64,000 bases of DNA from Allobogoriella deserti (GCF_042680605.1 NZ_JBHUEE010000002.1:186001-250000); one strand, 5' to 3'; positions 43,716-52,507 are shown, numbered from the stretch's first letter. Program-made: numbers and translations. Notes: generated from the sequence alone by a model not told the origin.

Positions 43716-43752
43716 GCGTGCGACACCACGTCGGGCAGCGTGCGACACCACG
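43716..43752. repeat. 22-bp direct repeat, two copies
   Basis: GCGTGCGACACCACG occurs at 43716 and 43738, 22 bases apart, just upstream of the TauE gene and after the phoH2 stop. A related GTGTCG lies at 43691. The duplication may be regulatory or one more intergenic tandem copy. Confidence 0.6.
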
Positions 43753-43756
43753 CCCG

Positions 43757-45178
43757 TCAGGGGGTGCCGCCTTCGAGCATGTCGGTGACGAGGGCGGCGA
43801 CGGCGGACCGCTCGGACCTGGTGAGGGTGACGTGTGCGAACAGGTCCTTGCCCTTCAGCGCCTCGACCACGGCCGCGACGCCGTCGTGCCGGCCGACGCG
43901 GAGGTTGTCCCGCTGGGCGATGTCGTGGGTGAGCACGACCTTGGAGTTCTGCCCGATCCGGGACAGCACCGTCAGCAGGACGTTCCGCTCGAGCGACTGC
44001 CCCTCGTCGACGATCACCCACGCGTCGTGCAGCGAACGGCCGCGGATGTGGGTCAGCGGGAGCACCTCGAGCATGCCGCGGCCGAGGACCTCGTCCAGCA
44101 CCTCGGGGGCGACCAGGGCGCCGAGCGTGTCGTAGACGGCCTCGGACCAGGGGTTCATCTTCTCGTTCTGGTCGCCGGGCAGGTAGCCGAGCTCCTGGCC
44201 GCCGACGGCGTACAGCGGCCGGAAGACGATGACCTTCCGGTGCTCTCGCCGTTCCAGGACCGCCTCGAGGCCGGCGCACAGCGCCAGTGCCGACTTTCCG
44301 GTGCCTGCGCGCCCGCCGAGGGAGACGATGCCGATGTCGGGGTTCATCAGGTGGTCGATGGCGATGCGCTGCTCGGCGCTGCGGCCGCGCACACCGAAGA
44401 CCTCGCGGTCCCCGCGGATGAGACGGACAGTGCCGTCCGCGGCGACGCGGCCGAGTGCCGAGCCGCCGGGTGAGTGGATGACGACGCCGGTGTTGACCGC
44501 CGTCGTCGCGAGTTCGCCTGGGGTGGTCATGTCTGCGACGGTCAGCGAGCCGGCGTCCCACAGCGCGCTCATCTCCGAGTCGGTGACCTCCGCCGTCGTC
44601 ATGCCGGTGTAGCCGGAGTCGACGATCTGCTGGGCCCGGTACTCCTCGGCGTGCAGGCCGACTGCCGAGGCCTTGACCCGCATCGGCAGGTCCTTGGAGA
44701 CGACGGTGACGTCGTTGCCTTCGGCGGCGAGGTTCGCGGCCACGGCGAGGATGCGCGTGTCGTTGTCGCCGAGGCGCAGTCCGGAGGGCAGCACCTGGTC
44801 GTTGGAGTGGTTGAGCTCGACACGGACGGTGCCGCCGTCGTCGCCGACCGCGACGGGTTCGTCGAGCTTGCCGTTCTTCACGCGCAGGTCGTCGAGGAGC
44901 CGTAGTGCGCTGCGGGCGAAGTACCCGAGCTCGCTGTGGTGGCGCTTGGCCTCGAGCTCGGTGATGACGACGACCGGGATGACCACGTCGTGCTCGGCGA
45001 ACCGGAGCATCGCTTTCGGATCCGAGAGGAGCACGGAGGTGTCCAGGACGTAGGTCCGCAGCGCGGTCCCCGTCGGTTCCGCGACGCCGAACTGGGCGGC
45101 GAAGTCGACGTCGCCGGTGCCGGCGGCGGCCGCAACGGTGGCGGTCTGCGGGGCGCTGATGGTGGGTTCGGTGCTCAC
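43757..45178 (-). CDS. phoH2: PIN-PhoH fusion protein (PhoH2)
   Basis: The 473-aa protein joins a PIN-domain RNase at residues about 40-190 (YVLDTSVLLSDPKAM, VVVITELEAKRHH, DNDTRILAVAANLA, with acidic metal ligands) to a PhoH ATPase/helicase at about 265-465 (Walker A GRAGTGKS; Walker B VIVDEGQSL). PhoH2 proteins unwind and cut RNA and are linked to toxin-antitoxin behaviour in mycobacteria. No antitoxin-like gene (phoAT) precedes it here; upstream is a 499-bp gap. Confidence 0.92.
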   Translation of the reverse strand: MSTEPTISAPQTATVAAAAGTGDVDFAAQFGVAEPTGTALRTYVLDTSVLLSDPKAMLRFAEHDVVIPVVVITELEAKRHHSELGYFARSALRLLDDLRVKNGKLDEPVAVGDDGGTVRVELNHSNDQVLPSGLRLGDNDTRILAVAANLAAEGNDVTVVSKDLPMRVKASAVGLHAEEYRAQQIVDSGYTGMTTAEVTDSEMSALWDAGSLTVADMTTPGELATTAVNTGVVIHSPGGSALGRVAADGTVRLIRGDREVFGVRGRSAEQRIAIDHLMNPDIGIVSLGGRAGTGKSALALCAGLEAVLERREHRKVIVFRPLYAVGGQELGYLPGDQNEKMNPWSEAVYDTLGALVAPEVLDEVLGRGMLEVLPLTHIRGRSLHDAWVIVDEGQSLERNVLLTVLSRIGQNSKVVLTHDIAQRDNLRVGRHDGVAAVVEALKGKDLFAHVTLTRSERSAVAALVTDMLEGGTP

Positions 45179-45677
45179 GAGGGCTCCCTCCGGCGCACGG
45201 GGCGCCGTCTCAGCTCGGCCTGCTGGCCACGCGCCAAGCGCGCGACTGCCCGGGCGGGGTGGTGGGGGCGGTCGGCCGGCCCTGGAGAGACCGGCGGCCC
45301 CTCCCGTGGGCAGCGAACTGCTGCATGGGCTGAACCTCCCGGAGGGCGGCGGGTGTGCCGCCCGTCACAGCTGACGCTACGACTGTGGAGGCACCGTCCG
45401 AGTACGACACGCCCGACGCCGGGTGGAATGACACCGACCGCTCAAGTCACCGCAACACGCTGTTCACATCGGCCCCGCGGATCACGCGTGGAACACCAGC
45501 AGCGTGCGTGCCACGCAGGGCTCCGCGGTGGACGCCCGGGTGGTGCCCGAACGAGCATGTGGCGCCCAACCGTGCGCCCGAACGCTCGCCCGAATACCAC
45601 TACGGCCGGCCGCCACCACGACCGCCGGACGGCGCCACCGGCCGCGGCGCCCGCGAGCGCCCACGAGCCGCGCAGCA
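45179..45677. other. 499-bp gap upstream of phoH2
   Basis: No gene or RNA that I can support. It is the upstream region of phoH2 and the downstream region of the cis-prenyltransferase gene (both minus strand). A hairpin with GGGCGGC / GCCGCCC arms lies at 45344-45363. The left half of the gap would contain the phoH2 promoter and leader. The place of the small phoAT antitoxin gene known next to mycobacterial phoH2 is empty of a clear frame. Confidence 0.5.
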
Positions 45678-46439
45678 CTACCGGCCTAGGCGGCGCTCGC
45701 GCTGCGCGTAGCTGCGCAGCGCGCGAAGGAAGTCGACCTTGCGGAAGTCCGGCCAGAACGCCTCGCAGAAGTAGTACTCCGAGTGCACGGACTGCCAGAG
45801 CAGGAACCCGCCGATCCGCTGCTCCCCGGAGGCACGGATGACGAGATCTGGGTCCGGCTGGCCCTTGGTGTAGAGGTGATCGGCGATGTCACCAACACTG
45901 AGGGTCTCGGCGACCGACTCCAGGGACTCCCCGGCCGCGGCACGCTCACGCAGCAGCGAGCGCACGGCATCGGCGATCTCGTCCCGTCCGCCGTAGCCGA
46001 TCGCCACGTTGACCTGCATACCGCGGACACCGTCGGTACGAGCGACGGCGGTCCGCAGCCGCTCGGCCACGGCCTGGGGCAACAGATCCGATGATCCGAC
46101 GAAGGTCAAGCGCCAGCGACCCGTCTCGGCGAGGGTCTCGACGGCCGCGGCGATGATGTCGAGGAGATCGTTGACCTCCTCGGGGGCCCGGTGGAGGTTG
46201 TCCGTGGACAGCATCCACATGGTGACGACCTCGACGCCGACCTCCTCGGACCACTCGAGCAGATCGGTGATCTTGTCGGCGCCACGGCGGTGCCCGTGGG
46301 CCGGCGGCATCCCCACGGCCCGGGCCCAGCGACGGTTCCCGTCGAGGATGACGCCCACGTGGCGTGGCATGCGCGAGGTGTCGAGACCGGCGAGCAGGCG
46401 CCGCTCGTAGAGCTGATACAGCAGGTCCGGCTCGCGCAT
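45678..46439 (-). CDS. Cis-prenyltransferase (UppS family), likely Rv1086-type short-chain enzyme
   Basis: The 253-aa product condenses isopentenyl diphosphate in cis configuration onto an allylic diphosphate. The catalytic aspartate is in HVGVILDGNRRWA near residue 34, the substrate loop is STDNLHRAPEEV, and the C-terminal DLVIRASGEQRIGGFLLWQ is the conserved IPP-binding region. The closest context is Rv1086, which makes (2Z,6E)-farnesyl diphosphate; a decaprenyl synthase cannot be excluded from sequence. It is divergent from hemolysin III; a palindrome lies in between. Confidence 0.85.
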   Translation of the reverse strand: MREPDLLYQLYERRLLAGLDTSRMPRHVGVILDGNRRWARAVGMPPAHGHRRGADKITDLLEWSEEVGVEVVTMWMLSTDNLHRAPEEVNDLLDIIAAAVETLAETGRWRLTFVGSSDLLPQAVAERLRTAVARTDGVRGMQVNVAIGYGGRDEIADAVRSLLRERAAAGESLESVAETLSVGDIADHLYTKGQPDPDLVIRASGEQRIGGFLLWQSVHSEYYFCEAFWPDFRKVDFLRALRSYAQRERRLGR

Positions 46440-46492
46440 GGACGCGAGGCTACAGCGACAGACGTCACGGCGGGTGAACCCAGCGACGAACG

Positions 46493-46516
46493 ACTACCTA
46501 CGCTACCGTAGGTAGT
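46493..46516. promoter_or_regulatory. Perfect 10-4-10 palindrome between the cis-prenyltransferase and hemolysin III genes
   Basis: The arms ACTACCTACG and CGTAGGTAGT are perfect reverse complements around CTAC. The palindrome is 54 bases from the prenyltransferase start and 61 bases from the hemolysin III start, in the divergent promoter gap. It has the form of a TetR-type dimer operator, and TACG-centred palindromes are used by lipid-related regulators in actinobacteria (recollection). No regulator gene lies next to it. Confidence 0.7.
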
Positions 46517-46576
46517 CTGCCCGTACCGGTGCCTGTCCGCAGAGCCGCAGCGGCGTCCGACGACCCGGAAGGCACC

Positions 46577-47293
46577 ATGCACTCCTCCCCGAGAGCCACG
46601 ATGACCACGAACGACCCGGACCGTGAGGCCCCGCCGGCAGCGACCGGCCTGACGGCCGCACTCGTCAAGCCGCTCATGCGCGGCTGGATCCACCTGGCGA
46701 CCACGCCGCTCGCCCTCGTCGCCGGGCTCGTCCTCGTCGCAGCCTCGCCCACGCTGGCCGGCCGGCTGTCCGCGGCCGTGTTCGCCCTGGCTGCCGTCGT
46801 GCTCTTCGGCACCTCGGCCGTCTACCACCGCGGGAGCTGGTCGCCGCGCTGGGCGGGCGTCCTGCGCCGGGCGGACCACTCCAACATCTTCCTGCTCATC
46901 GCCGGAACCTACACACCGCTGTCCGTGCTGCTGCTGGACCGCTCGACGGCCACCTGGTTGCTGGTCATCGTGTGGTCCGGGGCGGCGCTCGGCATCGTCA
47001 GCCGCCTCGTCTGGCTCAGCGCCCCACGGTGGGTCTACGTCCCGATCTACGTGGCGCTCGGCTGGGTGGCGGTGTGGTTCCTTCCCGCGTTCGGCCGGTC
47101 CGGCGGCGGGCTGATCGTGGCACTCGTGATGCTCGGCGGCCTCGCCTACACGCTGGGAGCGATCGCCTACGGCACCAAGTGGCCCAACCCCAGCCCCCGG
47201 TGGTTCGGTTTCCACGAGATCTTCCACGTCGGAACCGTCGTCGGCTGGAGTTGCCACTACGCCGCGGTGTCCGTCGCCGCTTATACCGCCTGA
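46577..47293 (+). CDS. PAQR family membrane homeostasis protein / hemolysin III
   Basis: The 238-aa integral membrane protein has seven helices in the progestin/adipoQ receptor-like hemolysin III fold. Family motifs are LFGTSAVYHRGSWSPRW (with a conserved histidine), FLLIAGTYTPLSVLLL, and GFHEIFHVGTVVGWSCHY with two metal-binding histidines. These proteins may have lipid hydrolase or ceramidase-like roles. GGAAGG lies 4 bases before the ATG at 46577; ATG 46601 is the alternative. Confidence 0.88.
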   Translation: MHSSPRATMTTNDPDREAPPAATGLTAALVKPLMRGWIHLATTPLALVAGLVLVAASPTLAGRLSAAVFALAAVVLFGTSAVYHRGSWSPRWAGVLRRADHSNIFLLIAGTYTPLSVLLLDRSTATWLLVIVWSGAALGIVSRLVWLSAPRWVYVPIYVALGWVAVWFLPAFGRSGGGLIVALVMLGGLAYTLGAIAYGTKWPNPSPRWFGFHEIFHVGTVVGWSCHYAAVSVAAYTA

Positions 47294-47499
47294 CGGCGCT
47301 ACCGCCTGACGGGGAGCTGCCGGCCCCTTCCTGCCGGGCAGCTGGCGCCGTCACCCGGGCGGCCACGGCAAGCAGAACGCCGATCGCACCCGCTGCTGCC
47401 GCATCCGATGCTGGCGCGCGCCATGGTGCCGCGCGGTCCGGCCAGCTAGCCGCTGACGGCCCGCTAGGCTCGCCGGACGAACGAGACGGAAGGGTGACG

Positions 47500-48684
47500 A
47501 TGGCGAAGAAGCAGGCCAAGCGGTGGACCGCGCCTCCGGCGGAGCTCCTCCGACCCGGGGACGACTTCGACCTCGCGACGATGGACCGGGCGGCCACCCC
47601 GGGGTGGGACGGCGGTAAGAAGGCGGCCAAGGCGTTCCTCGAGGAGCGCGGCGAGCTCCTCTCGGAGCTGCAGGAGCGCCTCTTCGCCCACGGCCGCACC
47701 GGTGGCAGCCGGGCGGTGCTGCTCGTGGTCCAGGGGCTCGACACCGCCGGCAAGGGCGGCATCGTCCGGCACGTCATCGGCATGGTCGACCCGCAGGGCG
47801 TCGCGCTGCGGGCGTTCGGGGTGCCCACGGAGGAGGAACGCCGTCATCACTATCTATGGCGGGTGCGCCGCTCGTTGCCCACGGCGGGAATGATCGGCGT
47901 CTTCGACCGCTCGCACTACGAGGACGTGCTCGTGCCACGCGTCGAGACCGGCGAGGACATCGACGTGCAGCGGCGGTACGACGAGATCAACCGCTTCGAG
48001 CGGCAGGTGGCCCTCGGCGGGACCACCATCGTCAAGGTGGCGCTCATGCCGTCCTACGAGGAGCAGGGCCTGCGGCTCATGGAGCGACTCGACCGGCCGG
48101 ACAAGTGGTGGAAGTGGAATCCGGGCGACGTCGACACGCGCCGCAAGTGGGACGCCTACCAGGAGGCGTACGCCGACCTGCTCACGCACACGCACACCGA
48201 CGCCGCTCCGTGGCACGTGGTGCCGGCGGACCGCAAGTGGTACGCACGACTGGCCGTGACTGAACTCCTCACCCAGGCGTTGGTCGACCTCGACCTGTCC
48301 TGGCCACGGCCGCGCTGGCGGGTGGAGACCCAGAAGCGGCGACTGGCGGCCACGATGAGCGAAGCCTCATTGGCTGAAGCCGAGCAGGTGGCACGGGAGA
48401 AGGCGGACCGGCACCGGGCGAACGAGCAGGCCTACGAGGCCGCGGTCACCCGCATCGACGACGGCGTCCCGAGCCCGTCCCTGACCGCACGTGCGGAGGG
48501 GGCCAGCGGCAAAGGCATGGCCGCACGTCCGGCCGAGCCCACGAACGGCCAGAGCCGCAAGTCCGACAAGAAGGGTGCCCGGACCACGAGGGACAGCACC
48601 AAGAAGGCCGGCAAGAAGAACGCCGGCAAGAACAACGTCGCCAAGAAGAAGAACGTGGGCAAGAAGAAGGCTGCCAAGAAGTAG
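47500..48684 (+). CDS. Polyphosphate kinase 2 family protein with lysine-rich tail
   Basis: This is a PPK2-type nucleotide phosphotransferase (394 aa) that uses polyphosphate to phosphorylate nucleotides or the reverse. The Walker A-like loop is GLDTAGKGG at residues 79-87, followed by HVIGMVDPQGVALRAFGVPT and Walker B FDRSHYEDVLVPRV, then LMPSYEEQGLRLMERL and WKWNPGDVD. After the core (about residue 300) comes an alanine/glutamate-rich helix and a last 43 residues with 16 lysines (for example AKKKNVGKKKAAKK), like histone H1-type actinobacterial tails. GGAAGG sits 6 bases before the ATG. The tail could bind polyphosphate or DNA (inference). Confidence 0.9.
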   Translation: MAKKQAKRWTAPPAELLRPGDDFDLATMDRAATPGWDGGKKAAKAFLEERGELLSELQERLFAHGRTGGSRAVLLVVQGLDTAGKGGIVRHVIGMVDPQGVALRAFGVPTEEERRHHYLWRVRRSLPTAGMIGVFDRSHYEDVLVPRVETGEDIDVQRRYDEINRFERQVALGGTTIVKVALMPSYEEQGLRLMERLDRPDKWWKWNPGDVDTRRKWDAYQEAYADLLTHTHTDAAPWHVVPADRKWYARLAVTELLTQALVDLDLSWPRPRWRVETQKRRLAATMSEASLAEAEQVAREKADRHRANEQAYEAAVTRIDDGVPSPSLTARAEGASGKGMAARPAEPTNGQSRKSDKKGARTTRDSTKKAGKKNAGKNNVAKKKNVGKKKAAKK

Positions 48685-48727
48685 GTCGACGACGCCCTCT
48701 CCTCGGGGTCACCTCACGCGCGCGCCG

Positions 48728-49108
48728 TCAGGGCGTGGCGGCACTGCCCGACCGCGGGCCGGAGCCCTCGCGCGCGCCGTCGTCGGCCTGGTCCACCGCC
48801 GACCCGCGGCCCGTGCCGCCGTCGCCTTCCATCAGGTCCTCGGCCGGAGCAGCCTCGCCGGACCGCACCGGCCCACCCGAGCCGGCCTGCCCGGCACGCG
48901 CCTCGTCCTCGCGCCGGCGCAGCTCGGCATTGTGCTCGACCCGCCGCATGTGCTTGACCAGCGAGCGGAACAACGGGATCAGGGCGACGGCGAGCAGGAA
49001 GAAGCCGAAGATGAACCCCATGATCCCCGGGGTGACCTCCCACGGCTGGATGTCACCGACCTCCGAGCCCGGTGAGGGACTCTCGGCCAGGAGGACGGCG
49101 GCCCTCAT
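48728..49108 (-). CDS. Small single-helix membrane protein next to mca (Rv1083-like)
   Basis: The 126-aa product has a hydrophobic segment at residues about 28-48 (GIMGFIFGFFLLAVALIPLF), then a charged helix (KHMRRVEHNAELRRREDEAR), and a disordered Gly/Ser/Ala-rich end. The ATG overlaps the mca stop (ATGA), so it is translated together with mca. The position next to mca matches Rv1083 of Mycobacterium (recollection). No function is known to me. Confidence 0.75.
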   Translation of the reverse strand: MRAAVLLAESPSPGSEVGDIQPWEVTPGIMGFIFGFFLLAVALIPLFRSLVKHMRRVEHNAELRRREDEARAGQAGSGGPVRSGEAAPAEDLMEGDGGTGRGSAVDQADDGAREGSGPRSGSAATP

Positions 49109-49986
49109 CGGTGGGCACCGTCCAGGCCGGCCGGCACGACGCCGGCGAAGAGATCGTCCTCGATCTCGTCCGAGACAGGCACCCGCGACCGTGCCAGCTC
49201 GAATTCCTCCCACGGCCAGACCTCGGCCTCGATGTCCCGCGGCACCATGAAGAAGAATCCGTCGGGATCGATCTGGGTGGCGTGGGCGCGCAGTGCGTCG
49301 TCCCGCTGCGGGAAGTAGTCGGAGACGGTGACCCGCGCGGTGGGGCGCCGGGGCGGACGGTCACCGCGCCGCTCCAGCCACTCGGCGAACGGCGAGACCA
49401 GTCCGCGGTCGGTCATCGCCTCGTGAATGGTGGTGATGCGCTCCACCGAGAACGAGACGTCGTAGTAGAGCTTCTGCACCGTCCAGGGCTCCCCCGCCTC
49501 CGGATCCGCAGCCGCCTCGTACGCCGCGACGGCGATCTTGTGGGACATGATGTGGTCCGGGTGGGGGTAGCCGCCGGTCTCGTCGTAGCAGGTCATCACG
49601 TGCGGACGGAAGTCACGGATCTGGCGTACCAACGCACCGACCGTGACCTCCTCGGGCTGCAGCGCGAAGCACCCCTCCGGCAGCGGCGGCAGGGGATCGC
49701 CCTCAGGCAGCCCGGAGTCGACGAACCCGAGCCAGACCTGCTCGATGCCGAGCGCCGACGCGGCGGCCGCCATCTCCCGACGGCGGTAGCCCGGCATGTC
49801 GCGCAGGATCTCCGGGTCGTCGGCGAGCTTGGGGTTGAGGATGTCACCCCGTTCGCCACCGGTACAGGTGACCACCTGGACGCGGTGTCCCTCGGCGGCG
49901 TAGCGCGCCATGGTGGCGGCGCCCTTGCTCGACTCGTCGTCGGGGTGTGCGTGGACGGCCATGAGCCTGGGCGTCTCGTCGGTCAC
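49105..49986 (-). CDS. mca: Mycothiol S-conjugate amidase
   Basis: This zinc amidase cleaves mycothiol conjugates of electrophiles, releasing a mercapturic acid for export; 293 aa. The zinc motif is HAHPDDESS near residue 12, HPDH is in GGYPHPDHIMSHKI, and the conserved GGERGD and FVDSGLPEG are present. It is set apart from MshB (GlcNAc-Ins deacetylase) by context (adjacent to greA and DUF4307) and by sequence such as the RIDP-like DPDGFFFMVPRD. Start: GTG at 49986. It indicates that the organism makes mycothiol. Confidence 0.93.
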   Translation of the reverse strand: MTDETPRLMAVHAHPDDESSKGAATMARYAAEGHRVQVVTCTGGERGDILNPKLADDPEILRDMPGYRRREMAAAASALGIEQVWLGFVDSGLPEGDPLPPLPEGCFALQPEEVTVGALVRQIRDFRPHVMTCYDETGGYPHPDHIMSHKIAVAAYEAAADPEAGEPWTVQKLYYDVSFSVERITTIHEAMTDRGLVSPFAEWLERRGDRPPRRPTARVTVSDYFPQRDDALRAHATQIDPDGFFFMVPRDIEAEVWPWEEFELARSRVPVSDEIEDDLFAGVVPAGLDGAHR

Positions 49987-50123
49987 GTTTGTCCTCCAGA
50001 TCGGCGCTCGCGCCAGCGCCACCGTTCGTCCTCAGGGACAATGATCTCGCATCCGGGCCACGGGCTGCCACGTCCGCCCACGGCCCGACACACCACATCG
50101 GAACCACGACCAGGAGCCCTACC

Positions 50124-50570
50124 GTGACCGTGCCGGCCGGCGAGCAGCAGCCCCGCGACCGGGTGAGGTCCACCGTCGATCCCGCGATCATGGCCGCGCG
50201 CTACGCGGGCACGGCCACGAGCCGCCGCACGATCGTGCTCGCCGCGCTCGCGGCCGGCGTGCTGCTGGCGGCCGGCATCGCCGTCCAGGCCGCGAACCTG
50301 TGGCGACCGGCGGTGATGTGGGACGACCTGGGCTTCACCGTGCAGGACGAGACGACCACCACCGTGCGGTTCTCGGTGCGCACCGAGCCCGGGAGCACCG
50401 TCAGTTGCTCTCTGGTGGCGGTCAACACCACCTACGCCCAGGTGGGTTACCGGGAGGTCGAGCTCGGCCCGGTTCCGAAGCAGACCACCGCCTACGAGAT
50501 GGACGTGACGACCACCGAGCTCGCCACGAGCGGTTCGGTCGACGAGTGCCGCATTCTGCGGGCAGGCTGA
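50124..50570 (+). CDS. DUF4307 membrane-anchored protein
   Basis: The 148-aa product has one N-terminal membrane helix (TIVLAALAAGVLLAAGIAVQ) and a short extracytoplasmic domain with the pattern WDDLGFTVQDETTTTVRFSVR that matches DUF4307. Two cysteines in the outer domain (SCSLVAV and DECRIL) may form a disulfide. It is divergent from mca and upstream of greA, as in Mycobacterium. Start: GTG at 50124. Confidence 0.85.
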   Translation: MTVPAGEQQPRDRVRSTVDPAIMAARYAGTATSRRTIVLAALAAGVLLAAGIAVQAANLWRPAVMWDDLGFTVQDETTTTVRFSVRTEPGSTVSCSLVAVNTTYAQVGYREVELGPVPKQTTAYEMDVTTTELATSGSVDECRILRAG

Positions 50571-50708
50571 CGGCCCCGCTGATACACTGGATGCTTCGCA
50601 GGACACCCCGGGCGGCGCACGAGCCGCAGAATGGCGGGGTTCCAGCAGGTCTCATGCCTCGGTCGCACACCTGTGGGCCGGGGCATCGAACGTATGTGGA
50701 GGGAAGCC

Positions 50709-51194
50709 GTGACCCAGACCAGCACCACCTGGCTGACGCAGGAGTCTTACGACCGACTCAAGGGCGAACTCGACCATTTGACGACCGAGGGCCGTCAGGA
50801 GATCGCCGCGCGGATCGACGCCGCCCGCCAGGAGGGCGATCTGAAGGAGAACGGCGGTTACCACGCGGCCCGCGAGGAGCAGGCCAAGCAGGAGGCTCGC
50901 ATCCTTCAGCTCACCGAGCTGCTGCGTAACGCGCACGTCGGCGAGGCACCGCCGGACGACGGGGTTGTCGAGTCCGGCATGGTCGTGACCGCCGAGATCG
51001 CCGGCAAGGAGCGCACCTTCCTGCTGGGTTCGCGCGAGGCCGCTGCCGACGTCGACCTCGATGTCTATTCGGAGTCGTCGCCGCTGGGCTCGGCCCTGGT
51101 GGGCAAGAAGGCCGGTGAGACGGCCAGCTACGAGACGCCGAACGGCCAGGAGATCAAGGTGAAGATCAAGGACGTCAAGCCCTATCAGGGCTGA
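50709..51194 (+). CDS. greA: Transcription elongation factor GreA
   Basis: GreA (161 aa) rescues backtracked RNA polymerase. The N-terminal coiled coil (ESYDRLKGELDHLT ... ARIDAARQEGDLKENGGYHAA) ends in the DLKEN tip, and the C-terminal FKBP-like domain includes SPLGSALVGKKAGET. The GTG start has GGAGGGA 6 bases upstream. Strong bidirectional terminator directly after it (51217-51254). Confidence 0.96.
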   Translation: MTQTSTTWLTQESYDRLKGELDHLTTEGRQEIAARIDAARQEGDLKENGGYHAAREEQAKQEARILQLTELLRNAHVGEAPPDDGVVESGMVVTAEIAGKERTFLLGSREAAADVDLDVYSESSPLGSALVGKKAGETASYETPNGQEIKVKIKDVKPYQG

Positions 51195-51216
51195 CTCCCG
51201 GTCTTCTCCCCCACGC

Positions 51217-51254
51217 ACGAAGGCCGCCGCGCGATGTCGCGGCGGCCTTCGTGT
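51217..51254. terminator. Bidirectional hairpin terminator after greA and ilvA
   Basis: A 16-base arm starting CACGAAGGCCGCCGCG is the perfect reverse complement of the arm ending at 51254, with a 6-base loop. It lies between the convergent greA and ilvA genes. There is no long T run, as is common in high-GC genomes. Confidence 0.85.
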
Positions 51255-51295
51255 ATCCGGGGCACGCGCGCACTCGGGCACCGTCACGGGAGGCG

Positions 51296-52507
51296 TCAGT
51301 ACGCGAGAATCCGGTAGCCGTTGTCCCGCAGACGGGTCATCACGGCCTCACAGTGCTCTGGTCCGCGGGTCTCGAGTGCGACGGTGACGTCGACCTCGTC
51401 GACGGCAAGACCGCTCGAGATGCGCTGGTGGGTGATGTCGACGACGTTCGCACCGGCGTCGGCGAGTTCGGCCAGCAGACCGACGAGGCTGCCCGGAGTG
51501 TCCTTGATCATTACCCGTGCCTGCAGATAGCGCCCGACGGCGGTCATGCCGTGCCGGATGATCTGCAGCAGCACGAGCGGATCGACGTTCCCGCCGGTCA
51601 GCAGCACCACGATGGGCCCGCTGAACGCCCCCGGATCGGCCAGCACCGCGGCGACGCCGGCGGCGCCGGACGGCTCGACGACCAGCTTCGAACGCTCCGC
51701 CAGATGCAGCACCGCCCGCGAGATGAGGTTCTCCGTCACGGTCCGGACCTCGGTGACATGCTCCTGGATGAGCCGGAACGGCACGTCACCGGGCCGCCCC
51801 ACGGCGATGCCGTCCGCCATCGTGCGCATGTCGTCGAGCGGCACCGGCTGCCCCTGCGCCAGCGACGCCGGGAAGGACGCGGCAGCGGCCGCCTGGACGC
51901 CGACCACCTCGACGTGCGGGGCGAGGCTGTGCACAGCGGCCGCGACACCGGCGAGCAGGCCGCCTCCGCCCGTGGGCACGAGGATGGTGCGCACGTCGGG
52001 TACCTGCTCGAGGATCTCGAGGCCGATGGTGCCCTGACCGGCGACGATGTCGGGGTGGTCGAAGGGGTGGATGAACACGCGGCCGCTCGAGGTGGCGTCC
52101 GCCGTCGCCGTCGCGAGCGCCTCGTCGACGCTGGTGCCGGTGAGAACCACCTCGGCGCCGTAGCGCTGCGTGGCCTCGACCTTCGGCAGCGCCGCGTCCG
52201 CCGGCATGAAGATCCGCGCGGAGATGCCGAGCCGCCGCGCCGCGAGGGCGACGCCCTGGGCATGGTTGCCGGCCGAGGCGGCGACGACGCCGCGGGCCTT
52301 CTCCTCCTCGCTCAGGCGACTCAGTCGCAGGTAGGCGCCGCGTAGCTTGAACGATCCGGTGTCCTGGAGGTTCTCGGCCTTGAGGTGGACCGAGGTGTGC
52401 AGCCGGTCGCTGAGCGCGGCCGAGCGCACCATCGGCGTCCGGGCCGCGACGCCGGTGAGGGTCTGCGCCGCCTCGGCGAACGTCCCGTGGTCGAACGTGT
52501 CGGTCAT
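51296..52507 (-). CDS. ilvA: Threonine ammonia-lyase
   Basis: This PLP enzyme converts threonine to 2-oxobutanoate for isoleucine synthesis; 403 aa. The PLP lysine is in NLQDTGSFKLRGAY near residue 54, the PLP phosphate loop is PTGGGGLLAGVA, and GVVAASAGNHAQGVALAA is typical. Residues about 325-403 form one ACT domain (YLQARVMIKDTPGSLVGLLAELA...). A single ACT domain and this length fit the TdcB-like or short IlvA form found in actinobacteria. The start overlaps the stop of the AI-2E-type permease gene by 4 bases. Confidence 0.9.
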   Translation of the reverse strand: MTDTFDHGTFAEAAQTLTGVAARTPMVRSAALSDRLHTSVHLKAENLQDTGSFKLRGAYLRLSRLSEEEKARGVVAASAGNHAQGVALAARRLGISARIFMPADAALPKVEATQRYGAEVVLTGTSVDEALATATADATSSGRVFIHPFDHPDIVAGQGTIGLEILEQVPDVRTILVPTGGGGLLAGVAAAVHSLAPHVEVVGVQAAAAASFPASLAQGQPVPLDDMRTMADGIAVGRPGDVPFRLIQEHVTEVRTVTENLISRAVLHLAERSKLVVEPSGAAGVAAVLADPGAFSGPIVVLLTGGNVDPLVLLQIIRHGMTAVGRYLQARVMIKDTPGSLVGLLAELADAGANVVDITHQRISSGLAVDEVDVTVALETRGPEHCEAVMTRLRDNGYRILAY

